Source: Euryodendron excelsum (taxonomy: Eukaryota; Streptophyta; Magnoliopsida; Ericales; Pentaphylacaceae). Taken from it: a stretch of 64,000 bases of DNA. Below are positions 36,201 through 48,525 of the stretch, one piece after another. Position 1 is the first letter of the stretch. Every line of letters starts with the position of its first letter. A model generated the notes under the pieces. The model searched no databases and was not told where the DNA came from. It saw only the letters and a list, made by a program, of their open reading frames with translations. The stretch spans positions 19,075,001 through 19,139,000 of the forward strand of contig CM065390.1 in NCBI GenBank assembly GCA_033060915.1. The letters are read 5' to 3'. The translations under genes were made by a program, and so were the position numbers.

Positions 36201-37853
36201 GGTTTTTAGATTGAGTTTGCGGACCTCTTTCATGCTGGAGGAGGCTCTATATTTATAGAAAAAAGAATGACCTGGTGCCTGTTGCAGTGGCGCCAAGCCA
36301 AAAATCCTTCTAGTGGCGCTAGGCCAAATATTGGCTTGGAGCCACCAGCTAGTTAGGAAAGTTTTAAGGTCGGCAAGCAACGTATCTTGAGAAGATTTGG
36401 GCACCTGTACTAGTGACTACCATGCAATTTTTAGTATGGCTTCACTAGGAGTGACTCCAGAAAGTCCGGGAAGGATTTAAGGGACCAGGAATGGCCTGGA
36501 AAGCCGAAAAAGGGCAAGAACCCTTAGAATAGGGTTCTAGAGGTATTAGCCTTGAAAAAGGATGACAAGAATTGTCAGAAGGTTTGACCTGGCTATTAGG
36601 GGTAAAACGGTCAATCGGGCCAAAAAGCTGCTGGGATGGACTTGAAATATCCTGGAAGAAGACTCGAGATTTGAAACATTATTTAGAATGTTCCCAAAGG
36701 CTACCGGTTTGATACCTAGAGCCGATGTGATCGGAAAAGGCGACTAGCCCACCAGGGCAAAATGGTCATTTCGCACCAGGTTTGCCGGAACTGACTCGGA
36801 ATGATCCGAAAAGATAGAGGAAGGTCAAGAATACTATATAATTCACTCATAGAAGGTTACTGGTTTGATACCCAGAGCCGGTGTGGTCCCCGGGGCGTTT
36901 GGATGCCTAGGGACAAAATGGTCATCTTGACCGAATAGTCTCGGAACTGGCCCGAAACTAACTAGAAGGCACCTAATCATGCCGGATTTCTTTTAAGATA
37001 ATCATGTAAGGGTGGACTTATCGTTCTGAGGACTTAGGTATTTTCTCAAGAAACGTGTCAAAAATGGCCTTAGGGGCAGTTTGGTCATTTTTCACTGAAG
37101 TGGGCTAACAGGCACCGGTGTTGACCTAGGTTTTGAGTGTTTTCGCCACTCTGACGGTTGAGATGTTTACGAGTACTTCCGCTACTTTGACGGTTGCGAT
37201 GTTTGTGAGTACTTCCGCTACTCTAACAGTTCGTAATCATTCCCAAGACTGCCTGATCTCGGGAAACTGCTAAAGGGACTTAGCGCCTGAGAATCAAATT
37301 TCTCGAAAAGCGTGCTAAAATGGAAATTTCTACATTGGCTGGCTGGCTAGTATGCTCCAAAGGTGGACCGTTCTACCATCCAGGGAACTTGGGGTCTCAT
37401 CCCGGTCGACGAGTTTAAAGGGACTTACCATTCTGAAGAAATTTTCTTCAGAAAAGATGCCGGACAGGATAGACTTACCATCTCGAAGAATCAACTTTCT
37501 CGAGAGAGGGATTGAAATTGGACTTGGAAAAGGGGACTTACTGTCTTCGAGAAAACGCGCCTATTGAAATTGGAAAGGAACTTACCGTCTTCAGAAAGAT
37601 GTGCCTAATGGAATTGGAAAAAGGACTTACCATCTTTGGAAAGACGTGCCTAATTTGGAATTGGACCGAACAATGCTTCCAAGGGCATTTTGGTCATTTC
37701 ACTTCTATTTGGGCCTGGCGGGCCCGCGAAGCGATGAACTGATAGGATTAGACTTGGAAAAGTTAATTTCGATTGAGAATATGTCTACATTGACCTAAAT
37801 ATAAGTCTAGACGGACTATAGACTACCGAGCGGTCAAAACTGAGGTGCTTACA
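33300..37853 (-). mobile_element. Solo LTR C, Ogre/Tat-like family
   Basis: 4,554 bp; the + strand reads TGCTGCACCCAG..GAGGTGCTTACA, with perfect TSDs ATAAC (33295-33299 and 37854-37858). It is colinear with the LTRs of element B: start block, purine tract, TATA (36250-36257) with GGCGCC words (36268-36330), and five degenerate tandem units (about 37415-37660). No interior is present, hence a solo LTR. It is more diverged from B's LTRs than they are from each other. Confidence 0.85.
36250..36257 (-). promoter_or_regulatory. TATA box of solo LTR C
   Basis: TATAAATA on the - strand, in the same context as in element B. Confidence 0.5.
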
Positions 37854-38429
37854 ATAACTTAGATCAACCATCTCCAACAATTGATTTTTATTTTCTTTTT
37901 GGAAGCTCTCCTGGAATTTCAATTGATTCTGAGCTTGTTATTATTTTGTTCTAATTGTAGATCTTGCCAAATTAAGTTTATTCTTGTGTTCCCTATGAAT
38001 CGATCTCGGACTTACCGAGATATTATTATTGCATCGCAACAGCACATTGACGGATATAAATTGCACTATTTAGGAGCGATCATTGGCCCAGGTGTTTGGG
38101 TTATAAATCAAACTATCCATCAAAGAAAATGCATACAAAAGACAGCAAGTGGAAAAAATATTCATTCATAAAAAAAAAAACAAAATTACAAAGTCATGTT
38201 TACAAAAGCAAAAGAAAAGCCCCTAAGGCAACTCAGTGGCTGGAGGCTCAACAAGGGGCAGAGTGGACGAACGCAACTCAGTGGCTGGAGGCTTGGCAAG
38301 GGGCAGGTCAGCAAGAGGTAATTCGGGGGTTGGTGGCAAATTAGTTGTGGGCAGCTCAGTAAGATTGACTTCATTGACTACCCCGGTTTCAAGGTCGCCC
38401 CTCCGCCTTGAGCATCAGTGTCCTCTTCA

Positions 38430-40455
38430 TCAGAAAAGTTGGCAAATTAGCTTTGACTTTCTCAGAGCCGACGTCCAGCCATCTTGGAAGGTGCCTTCAG
38501 CAATCTTCTTCACTTGGACCTCATATTTATCGCCTGCCTCTTCAAAGCCTTTAGTGTACTGAGCTTCGTCGTCCTTCTTTAGCCTCTCTACCTTCAACAG
38601 AGACTCGGCTAGGGTAGCCTTCGCTTCAGATGTCGACTTTTCAGCCTCAGCCAACTTAGCTTTTAGGTCGGCAGCCTCAGCCTTAGCTTCATCAAAGTGT
38701 TTTTCATTCTATTTGTAGCAGGCCTACGTCTCCTTAAGAAGGACCTGTTGATCTTGAAACGCTTTATGGAAGCCTCTGGCCTCAAAATCACTCGTATGAA
38801 AACTGCGCTTCAACTGCTTATGATTCATCAGTAGGTTTTTGTGCAGATCTTGCAAAATACCGAATAGATGCAAGATTTTCAAGCCCTGGATCGCTCCCTG
38901 CGTAGGATAATATCGCAAAAATCAAAGGAGAAGCTCAACAAAAAATTTGAGCCAGAAAGAAAGATGGGGAAAGATTTCTTACCACTAGTGACGAATAAAC
39001 GACGCTTGCTAGCAAGTCCCTATAGTCAATTTCGCTCAACTCATTGACGTCTTCAGGTGGCACCATGGCCTAAAGAGCCCCAACAGCCACACTAGCACAA
39101 TTGAGGATCGAATTCTGGACAATCATGGCCCAACCAGCAACCTTTGGCCAAGTTATGAACTCCACGAGCATTGGCTCATCCACTTTGCCTTTACCCTTTG
39201 GATCAGTCTCCGTCGACACAGAGGGGGTAGTAGTGAACTCCACTGTTTTGGCCTGAGCGACCTCTTTCTCAACAGCCCTCACCAACCTCCTCTTCTTCGC
39301 TCTCTCTTGGGGTTCTGGGGCTTCATCCAGCTCAACCACCTCGGGGATGGCAAGAGCTTCGGTGTCGGGTTGCATAGCAGGAGGAGGAGGAATGTTAGTG
39401 TCATCAACAGAAGCTATGGTGGTGGTAGATGACGAGACCACCCATCTCTTCTTCTTAAAGACCCTTCGTCCCAATACTAGTGACAAGTCACACACTTTGG
39501 GGGCCATATCTACTTCAGTGACAATAGTTATAGGCACAGCAGTAAAAGCGGCAGGGGGTGGGGCAGCAATGCTAGGTACTCGCCGATCTCCTGCAGACTT
39601 TCTTCTGCCTTTTACGCTGCGAGAACTGGGGCAGCAACTTCGTATATCACTGTGAAGGACTGATACTGAACTGAGTATCCCAATAAAACGTGAGGAGCTC
39701 GCCCTATCCCGGCTAACGCTCCTTTACCCTTATACGCCCAGGCAATGCCTAAAGCGCTAAGACCCACCCCCAGAAGTTCAATATCCTTGTTTTTGACACC
39801 GAAATTGGTTGTAAAGCAGAAATAAGAGGGTGACGAGTCAAAAATAGATGAAATTTCAAATAGATAAAGGGAAGAAGCTTATACTAGATCGGGGGAGGGA
39901 AGATCGACCTATTTTTTTGGGGACCCTGGGGCATCAAGCTAGTGGGGCTAACTCCACTGGGACATCCCTAAACTCCCAAGGGCCAATCACCATAACTATA
40001 ATATCGTCAATCCCCTTCTCCGAGCTGGGAAAAAACTGAATCAATTCTTTGGGGCCAGCCCTAGCCCTAAAATAGTATCTATGATGGTCTGTCCAGGCAG
40101 TGTTCACCTCTACTACCGAGTAGCAGTAGTCGAACTCGTAAAGCCCTAGGTTCAGACCCAACCTTCTATTCAACTCAATCACCCCCATCACTATCCCATA
40201 CACATTAGGTGCAAGTTGGATTGGAGCGATTTCATAGTAATTAAGAACTTTGGTCAGAAAGGGATGAATGAGGAAGCAAAGTCCTCCCTCAACAATGGCA
40301 ATGAGAGGGAAGGGAGTCCCCTCTTCCATCACTACCCAACCATCGTCCCTAGGGCCGATTAACATAATATCTACACTCGCCGAAAAATCATATCGAGCCT
40401 TAAATGGTACAATACTATTAGAGGATACAAGTATGTTCCTAAGACAACAACCCAT
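38430..40455 (-). pseudogene. Antisense 'putative gypsy-type transposon' (PF04195-like) ORF
   Basis: The first block, 39934-40455 (173 aa), has EGGLCFLIHPFLTKVLNYYEIAPIQLAPN and YFRARAGPKELIQFFPSS, the wording of the plant 'putative gypsy-type transposon' domain. Next, 39070-39537 is a low-complexity region with VFKKKRWVVSSSTTT and PKGKGKVDEP. The last blocks, 38724-38918 and 38430-38654, form a coiled coil (MAEAEKSTSEAKATLAESLLKVERLKKDDEAQY). This N-domain, linker, coiled-coil order matches such genes. The blocks lie in different frames or are separated by stops, so introns and decay cannot be told apart by eye. Function is unknown; position suggests an accessory protein of a Tat-type element. 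Confidence 0.6.
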
Positions 40456-40753
40456 TACGAATCAGGGGTAAAGACTCCTAAGGTTCACTCACTAGAAAAA
40501 CAAGAAAGAGGATAAGAAGAAGGACTTATAGAACGGCAATCTTCATGAGAGAAACAGATGCAAAATGAGGTAGTGTTTTGTGCTTAACTGTAGGCCAAAC
40601 CCCTTTCATCTGCATGAAATTTTGAAGCGATGGCAACAGGTTTTAGACTACTTAACGGTCACATCGCATTGAAATGCCACTGACAGCTGACGTCAAGGCA
40701 ATGATACACCAACCCCAGCCCCCTACCAATGGGCACTAGGGCTGAGGGGCAAT

Positions 40754-41350
40754 TGTGGGTCAAATAAACCCCGACCCATTCCACTAGGGTAGGCCCAACT
40801 CGAATTAAAACAGTCTACTTGGGCTAAGGGTAGCCCAGTTCACCAAGGCAAGTCCGACTTATATATAAAGCAGCCCAAACCCACAAAACCTATACAGCCC
40901 ATAATATTGTGGCGATCATGAGGGTTATCAGAGCATTTAATGCTTTGATATCAACATTTAATATAGAGGAGATGCACCAGACATGCTCATGGCTCACGTC
41001 CGGTTAGTCGAACTCGAGCATGGCAATAAAGGTTAATCTCTGTCCAATCAGCCAACTTTAACCGGCATGAGCCTACAAGATAGGTTATGATTACCAGAGT
41101 TGACTAGACAGAGAACATTAAACTATAAACACTGAAGCCTCAAGGAGTAAGGTATGGACAATTGATTTCTAAGCATTCATTGTCTTTTATTCATTCGATT
41201 CTCGGTTAAGCTTGCTAACTTGACCGTCGGAGTGTGATCGGCTCAAAGAGGGTTGACCCATTTTAACTCCTTTGTTTCCTTGCAGTAAGTTGGGGCTCTT
41301 TGATATTGGGTTAAGTGATCAGTCAGGCCTTTCCAGAAATCCCACTTACA
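40754..41350 (+). repeat. Candidate 3' LTR of the Tat-like element
   Basis: Starts TGTGGGTCAAATAAACCCC after the PPT-like tract and ends near CCCACTTACA. The left end is better supported than the right one. There is no partner LTR in the window for comparison. Confidence 0.4.
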
Positions 41351-42435
41351 ATATGGTACTTATATAATGTTATACCAAAATTTATTTTAATGGCAACTCT
41401 CACAATTTAAAACCCTACTAAAAGTCCTAACCTCTCATAATTCAGTATCACTCTTCAATGTATAAGTCCTTAGAATTTCAATTCCGCACCTTATACGGCG
41501 AAACATCAGTAGCCAAGGCCCCAATTAGTAGCAAAAAACCCCAACAAAGCCTTTAAAGAGTATGCATGGATTACTTCAGTGCCGTAAATTATTTCAAAAA
41601 TGGGAATGAGCTAGGGTTATGAACTGTTTAATTTCTTCTATTCTCCTTGAGAATGAGGCATGCAAAGGTTTCCTTAGGCCGAACATCTACACTGGTTCAA
41701 ATCCAACTCAGCCCAACAATTCGCCAATCTACAAGGTCATAATACGATATCAAAATTTGGTATAGTATATTATATGTTTTATCCTTTTGCATGTACATTA
41801 TCACCTAATAAAATATTAAAATTTTGTGTATTAGGCTATAGAATTACCTTTTTTCTTTGTATATCTTAACTTAATAAAATCTACAATGTATTGATTTGTT
41901 TATGTGCATCAATTTCACAAGTGGGTCTTATCTATCAAATAAAAGCATACAAACAAAGATATATATATATATATATATTAATATATATGGTATAACAGTT
42001 AAAATTGGTTCCAAAGCACTGAAGTTTAGAATAATATCAATCATAGATGATTTTTAAGCTATCAAAGAATGTCAAATTTCATTTTAATAAATAATTGAGT
42101 TAAAATATACTAGGAGTCAATTAATTTAATTTTTTATTATATATTTTATTGAGGCTAAATAAAAAATTTTCTTTTTGAACACCAAAAGAGCAAAAGAAAA
42201 GAAATAGCAAAATAGAAAACAAGGTAAAACTCAACCAAATGCTGAGATTATCCAATCCATCAAATGTCCAAAAATCCTTTGTTGGATCATAGTCCTGGAT
42301 TGAGCTACTCTAAAGTAAATCCTAAATTGTAGAAATTAACTTCTTCTATTTTGTCTTTTAAAACCGATCCTAACCAAAAATTTTGTTCGAACAAATTGCC
42401 CAATGCATAAATGGTCTGACTATCATGTTTGATAT
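41351..42435. other. AT-rich intergenic DNA
   Basis: No gene seen. Contains a (TA)n microsatellite at about 41959-41988. The last bases, TGTTTGATAT, continue on the far side of the copia insertion (50373 onward). Confidence 0.5.
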
Positions 42436-43139
42436 TGTTGGTATGACGGGTTTGAGTTAGTTTGGGTTTGGACTGGTTCGGGTGTCCATGGGCATACCTT
42501 AACCCAAAGACCCACCTACCACTTGTGTCAAGTGGTTTAAGCCTGCTTCCACTTACCTTGGTGGTTGGGGTGATTGTTTAAGCATGCTTCCACTTACCTT
42601 AGTGATTGGAGTGGTTGTTCAAACATACTCCCACTTACCTTGGTGGTTGGGTGGTTGTTTAAGCATGCTCACACTTGTCTTGATGGTTGGGGGTATATGG
42701 CAACCACCAAGAACTAGGAATGGTAAATCCATTCCACACTTATAAATGTTCAAGAGATCAAGAAAAGAAGTAAGATTTTAGTGGCTACATTTTTGTGTGT
42801 GCAAAAGTGTGCGAGCAATTCTCTCAGTGTCTCTCCCAAAATACACAATCAAGATAGGCTCTTGAGTTGTGATTAGTGTGAATGTTTTTGACTTTCTGAG
42901 AAGGTTTGATTGCATTCCACCGCAGGTAAATTTATAGGACAATGCAGGTATACATGGAGAATTTTTTGAATCAAGATCGGCTCTTTCAAGCTTACTTTCG
43001 AACACGCTTCAAGAGGTAAATTCAATCACCGCTTCCGCTTTAATTGTAGAAAGATTGGCTCTTTCAGGCTTGCTTTCGGGCACGCTTCAACAGGTAAACC
43101 CAATTACTGCTTCCGGTTTAATTGTAGACAGATTCTACA
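42436..43139 (+). repeat. 5' LTR of the copia element
   Basis: 704 bp, TGTTGGTATGACGG..GACAGATTCTACA. Holds about 3.5 copies of a ~41-bp unit (CACTTACCTTGGTGGTTGGGGTGATTGTTTAAGCATGCT-type) at 42550-42700. TATAAATG at 42741 may act as TATA. Confidence 0.88.
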
Positions 43140-43140
43140 T

Positions 43141-43152
43141 TGGTATCAGAGC
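43141..43152 (+). promoter_or_regulatory. Primer-binding site (initiator tRNA-Met)
   Basis: TGGTATCAGAGC, one base after the LTR. This is the standard copia PBS complementary to the 3' end of plant initiator tRNA-Met. Confidence 0.9.
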
Positions 43153-44533
43153 TTTTAAAATTTCTCTCATGGATGATTGCATGTGTTTTCCTACACTGAT
43201 TTTTGAAAAAGCTTCATTGGAGCTTTAATGGCTGTCTAGAGAAACATTATCTATTTGGCCTAAAATTTCACTATGTGGTAGCCTATATGCATGGTAGTAT
43301 ATCTAAAAAATTTCATCTCAAATGGATGAGTGGTTTGAGAGAAATCTGAAACCCTAATTTTTATGGAAGCCTCTTCCTTAGCTCGTAACTTTTTATACAC
43401 TGTGAATCTGAGCATGAAATTTATAGGGCTGTGTTCCTCTTTTCAATACCTTTTCATCGATATATTATGGGTAATTTTTTGATGAACGGTTTGAGAGTTA
43501 TAGCCATTTGAAAATTTGGGCTGAAATTGGTTCAAATCTGTGTTGGAGAAGACGGATCGAGCTGAGTCACGAGTTGAGTCGAGTTGACCTGACTTGCGAG
43601 CCAAGCCAAGTTGACCGAGCCATTGACTATGAGCCAAGCCGTGTTGACCATGAGCTGAGCAAAGTTGATCGAGCTGCTGACTGTGACTCGAGTAGTGTGG
43701 ACAGTGCCGTTGATTGTGAGCTGAACCGCGCTGACCTAGAGAGTTGTCCACTCGCGACGTGGGGCGCATGGAGCGCATGGGACCTTTTCCCGAGGTTATT
43801 TTTGGCCCAATTTTTTTTGTGTAAGCTTGGAAAAATATTTTCTATTTTAATATTATTTTTTCAAAATTTTTACTGGACAAAAAAATTATTTTGAAAAGCA
43901 AAAAAGAAAATAAAGGAAATCAATGTTTTTTAGGGGCTTACTTACGCCTTTTAGGGGGTGCGCATGGTTTTTCTGGGCCTCGAGTTTTGTGCCCTGTGGT
44001 TTTGAATACTTATTGTATTTTTCTATTATTTACTTAAGTGTTTTGTTATGTTTAAAAAATTTCAGAAAGTTCAAAATTGAACCAAATAACATGTTGGCAT
44101 GCTAGAACTCTGTTATTCGATTTCTTGATTATTAGAGTTGCGTTTAATTCATGTTTTATGCTATGCCATATGATAATTGTTAGTTTTAATTTCATAATTT
44201 GACTTGTTTGATAGCATATAAATATTATTACGATGATATTTATGCTATAGGCAGTGAATTAAAGCTTATCACATACCTGGATATATTTGTTTAGTGGGGG
44301 GTTGATCGGTTAAAAGCATGCTTTAAAGTTTTGACTCCCGATAACTAATTTTTGCGCATTAGTTAAATTAAAATTTGATAATAATCATTAGTGGAGCAAG
44401 AGATGATCAGGAGCATAGCGACCTTTTGATCTTGCGACTTTTGAGAGTTGTCTTATTAGATTTTTGCGGTAAAAACGCATGTTATGCATTATTCTTACAT
44501 CCTTGTGCTTTTATCTCTATTAGAGCATTCATC
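43153..44533 (+). other. Leader of the copia element
   Basis: About 1.4 kb without a supported gene. 43560-43760 carries a GAGTCGAGTTGACC / GAGCTGAG-type degenerate repeat. Confidence 0.5.
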
Positions 44534-45400
44534 ATGACATCTAAAAATGTAGTGGCTGACATAATTAGGAGAAAATCTGAATGGCAACAACTATGACATT
44601 TGGCGTCGTAAGATTCAGTTTGTTCTCAACGAGTGGGGTCTATTAGCTCACATTAACCGTCTGATGACTGAGTCTGAACAGGGTACTACGGCTCAGCACC
44701 ATAGGGACTTGGATCACTGCAAAACTTGGTAGGCGAAAGATTAAGATGCACACTATCTTATGTTGAGCAGTATGGAAAATGATCGTCTGTTAGAGTTTGA
44801 GTCTATCCAGACTTCCTATGAGACTTGGGAGGCTTTGAAGCTGAAGTACGGGGTCACTTCTCTTGCTAAACTGCACGGGTTAACGCTCAAATTTGATTCT
44901 AATCAGAAGAAGCCTAACTACTCCACGAGGCAATATTTATGAGTGATGTCAACCATGATATGCGAGCTTAAGGCAGCATGACATATTCTTACCGATGAGC
45001 AGCAACTGCAGTGTGTGATCCGCTCTCTACCACAATTATAAGAGCAAATGAAGCAAAATATAACTCACAATGATAATGTGAGGACTTTTAAGGATATCTT
45101 TTGTCATCTCGAGTTGGAAGCTAAGCACCTCTAGGCTGCTAAGGCTGATAGTGGTACTACTTATATTGCTGAGACTAGCTCAAGTCGGACCTCTAGGTTC
45201 AAGCGCAAGAGAGACGGTGGTGCTACTAATGTTGGTAAGAAACGTTTTGGTACTAGGTCTAGCGGGACTAAGGCTACCAAGCATAGAAAGAGAGGCCTAA
45301 GAAAGATAAGGCCAAGATGAAGTGCTATAACTATTAGCAGCTAGGACACTTCGCTTGTGTGTGCACCGAGCCAAAGAAGGTACTCCCCATTTATGTTTCT
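44534..45400 (+). pseudogene. Copia gag
   Basis: Starts MTSKNVVAD; a frameshift near 44570 leads into NGNNYDIWRRKIQF and the gag body (SSMENDRLLEFESIQTSYET; LKLKYGVTSLAKLHGLTLKF) at 44760-44940. Basic, Ser/Thr-rich stretch at 45180-45300. The zinc knuckle (45323-45360) reads CYNY, then a TAG, then QLGHFACVC: the second Cys is lost and a stop sits inside the knuckle. Further stops lie near 44730, 44941, 44979, 45040 and 45133. Gag would form the particle and bind RNA; this copy cannot. Confidence 0.8.
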
Positions 45401-48400
45401 CGCATTGACTGTTTTATCTCTAATCAAATTTTGATTACTTATTCTCCTCAATTGTGGGTTGTAGACTCAGGAGCAACCGACCATATAGCGAGAAGTAGAT
45501 TTGGATACATGGAGTATCGCCGCGTACCAGTCCCATTGGGATTGACACCTATCGGTTCAATTTGAAGGGTGGTCGCACTCTTAACCTTCATGATATACTT
45601 TATGCACTGGGGATATGGTGGAATCTGCTTTCGGTTACTAGTTTGCTTAGACTCGATTATCGTTTCTGTTTTGAGACTCAGTCTATACGCATTTATCATG
45701 GGTCTGTCTACTACGGTTCTGGATATTTGATGGATAGTTTTATTTTTTTGGATGTTAATATTTCCAGTATAGATGATGCTTTAGAATCTACAGTTTCATT
45801 TAATGCTTCTATACATGATTCTTCTATTGATTCTGTGATATGACATTCCAAACTAGGACATATTGGATAGGATAGAATGGCCAAGCTAGCTGGAGAGGAT
45901 CTTTTATATTCACTCGCTAGGGTCGACTTGCCAGCTTGTAAGAGTTTCTTTCAAGGAAAAACAACCAGAAAACCTTTTGACAAGGTTCAAAGGTATCTTT
46001 TCCATTACAGTTTATTCACTCAGATATTTGTGGTTTTATGAATGTGAAGGCAAGACATGGTGCACCTTATTTTTATCATATTTATAGATGACTACACACG
46101 TTTTGGTCATATCTATCTGCTCTCATATAGGTCAAAAGCATTAGATTGTTTTAGACTCTATGTTCTCGAGGTAGAAAATCAGTTAGATAAGAGTATTAAG
46201 GCTCTAAAGACTGATTGTGGCCGTGAGTATCTATCTGAGCTGTTCCAAGAGCTCTATGAGAATAAGGGTATACTTAGACAGTTAACTATTCTAGGTACTC
46301 TGCAACAAAATGGTGTAGCAAGGAGACGGAACCACACTTTGTTAGACATAGTTAGGTTAATGATGGCGCAAGTTAATCTACCAATATCTTATTTGGGGGA
46401 TGCCTTGTTGATTATCGCTTACATTCTTAATTGTGTGCCTTCAAAATCTGTCCCATCTACCCCTTATGAGCTATGGACGGGTAGGAGGCCTAACCTAAGT
46501 CATTTGAGATCATGGGGTTTGGCAGCCTGTATACACAACGCTTCTCATAAGTATGACAAGTTAGGCCCTAGAGGGAAGAAATGTATCTTTATACACTATT
46601 CCGAGCACTCAAAGGGATATGTGTTCATTGGAGAGCAGCTAGATGGGAGTGTGACTGACACGAAGTCACGGGATGCCCATTTTTTGGAGGATGTTTTGTC
46701 TAGCAGGGGGGAGGTGTCTAGAGACATGGATCTCTATGAGATGAAGGATATTCAGGATAGCGCACCAGGTGGACTAGTTGAGACTAAGGGAGAGATTCCT
46801 CAACCTCCTAAGGACAGTAGGAGTGATGCACCGACTGATATGTTAGTTGATGAGTATTCTCAGGACACTCTATTGCATCGGAGCACACATGGGACCGTCC
46901 CTCGTTGTCGTTATGAGATTGAGAGGGAAGCTTTCATGATAGCTTCACACGATGATACTGAGCCTAGGACAGATAAAGAGGCTCTCTCATCATCTATTAG
47001 AGAGAAATGAATTGTTACTATGGACGAGGAGATGGATTCTATGAGAGTTAATCAGGCCTGGGACTAGGTTGAACTCCCGCCTGAGCGTAAAGCCATTGGG
47101 AACAAGTGGATTCTCAAAGTCAAATGTAAGGCGGATGGTTCTCTTGAGAGGTACTAGACACGTTTGGTCGCAAAGGGATACACTCAGCGAGAGGGTATTG
47201 ATTACGAGGAGACTTTCTTCCCAGTAGTTAGATTTGCTTCCATTTGCCTTATGCTAGCCATTGTAGTTCATTTGGATTTGGAGCTATACCAGATGGATGT
47301 TAAGACTACATTCCTCAATGGTAAGCTAAATGAGGAAATCTACATGGATTAGCCTGAGGGCTATGTAGTTGTTAGCCATGAGCGCAAAGTATGTAAGCTC
47401 CGTAGATTTATCTATGGCCTGAAGCAATCATCTAGGCAATGGTACTTAAGATTTCATCAAGCTATTACTTCTATTGGGTTTACGATGATCGAGGAGGACC
47501 ATTGTGTGTACATTAAATGGTTCAAAGGCAATTTCATTATATTGTCACTTTATGTGGATGATATCTTACTGACTAGTAATGACATGGAGTTAGTTGTTTC
47601 CACTAGAGGGTGGTTATCATCCACTTTCGAGATGAAAAACATGGATAAGGCGAGTTTTGTATTTGGAGTAAAGATCCTAAGAGGTCGCTCTAAGAGACTT
47701 TTTGGTTTTTCTCAAGAGATTTACATAAAGAAGGTCCTTAACCGATTCAGAATGCAAGACTGCAAACCCATTGATACTCCTGTTGCGAAAGGCAAGAGCC
47801 TAAGCCTTGATATGGAACCTAAGACTCCAGAAGAGAAAGAACAGATGTCCCGAGTACCATATTCTAGTGCTGTAGGGAGCTTGATGTATGCTGTGATGTG
47901 TATTCACCCTGATATTGGTTATGCTGCTAGGCTAGTGAGTCGTTACCAATTGAACCCAGGACCTACTCATTGGAAAGCAGTCAAGAGGATACTTAGGTAT
48001 TTGAAAGGGACTACAGATTCCGTATTATGTTATCAGCATTTGGATATGTGTTTAGTCGGCTACAGTGATGCTCATTAGGGTGGACACCTTGATAAGCAAA
48101 AGTCCACATCGAGATATGCCTTCTTACTCAGTGGTGGGGCCATTTTATGGAGTAGCAAGAAACAGTATTACATTGCCTTGTCCACTATGGAGGCAAAGTT
48201 TGTGGAGTGCTCGTCTACCATACAGGAGGCTGTTTGGTTGAAGAGATTCTTTGGACATTTGGATATCGTCACATTTCCTATTGAGACTGTGACTATTCAT
48301 TGTGATAGCATGGAAGCACTAGTCTATGCTAAAGATCCTTAGTACCACGGCAGGATGAAACACATTGATATGAGATATCATTTTATTAGAGATATGGTGG

Positions 48401-48525
48401 CATAGAGGGAGGTGATCCTGACTCACATCCCTATGAGTCACATGTTAGCGGACCTTATGATAAAGCCCATTGGTATAGAGGCTTTTGTCACTCATGTTAG
48501 GGCATTTGGACTGCATAGGTGGTGA
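45401..48525 (+). pseudogene. Copia pol (protease, integrase, reverse transcriptase, RNase H)
   Basis: Protease: LWVVDSGATDHIA (about 45456-45492) with the active-site DSG. Integrase zinc part: HSKLGHIG..ACKSFFQG (about 45845-45957). Integrase core: FIDDYTRFGHIY and KTDCGREY keep two acidic residues, but the expected Glu of the NGVA-E-RRN block is Arg (46314-46340). [20 protein letters not shown], then [11 protein letters not shown], a TAG at 47350, and catalytic YVDD at 47551-47562. RNase H: YSDAH, stop, SRYAFLLSGGAILWSSKKQ, LSTMEAKFVECSS and LADLMIKPI, ending W-TGA at 48523-48525. Many stops are TAG or TGA, consistent with C-to-T decay of CAG/TGG codons. Confidence 0.9.

Larger units (their letters stand above)
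27532..38082 (+). mobile_element. 3' part of an Athila-like Ty3/gypsy element
   Basis: The interior is 27532-32095, with two decayed accessory ORFs, a long non-coding tract and a G18 polypurine tract. The 3' LTR is 32096-38082, interrupted by solo LTR C. The words CTAGGGACTAGCAAAAAGCTAG before the G-run and CTTGTGTTCCCTATGAATCGATCTCGGACTTACC near the LTR end are typical of Athila-type elements. The upstream half is missing from the window because the SIRE-like element is inserted in it. No RT or integrase is visible, so the lineage rests on the termini and layout. Confidence 0.65.
32096..38082 (+). repeat. 3' LTR of Athila-like element, split by solo LTR C
   Basis: Starts TGATTGCGC and ends GAGCGATCA, imperfect inverted ends. 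The pieces are 32096-33299 and 37859-38082, about 1.43 kb joined. The text continues across the insertion once one copy of the ATAAC duplication is removed. Confidence 0.65.
38083..41350 (+). mobile_element. 3' end of a Tat-like Ty3/gypsy element with antisense ORF
   Basis: Contains a - strand ORF cluster (38430-40455), a + strand PPT-like GAGGGGCAA (40744-40752) and an LTR-like block (40754-41350). That block includes CTTGACCGTCGGAGTGTGATCGG, a sequence type common in U5 regions of plant gypsy LTRs. The element therefore reads + with its accessory ORF antisense, as known for Tat-lineage elements. Everything upstream is cut off by the Athila-like insertion. Confidence 0.5.

Noticed and set aside
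32096..38082. Reading 32096-38082 as one very long LTR
   Set aside because: The inner 33300-37853 has its own TG..CA-type ends, a perfect ATAAC duplication and homology to the LTRs of element B, so it is a separate insertion.
38083..38100. TTGGCCCAGGTGTTTGGG after the Athila-like LTR, resembling an Athila-type PBS (TTGGCGCC..)
   Set aside because: The upstream side has accessory ORFs and a polypurine tract, so this is the 3' LTR. The match to a PBS is partial (about 11 of 18 by eye) and taken as chance.
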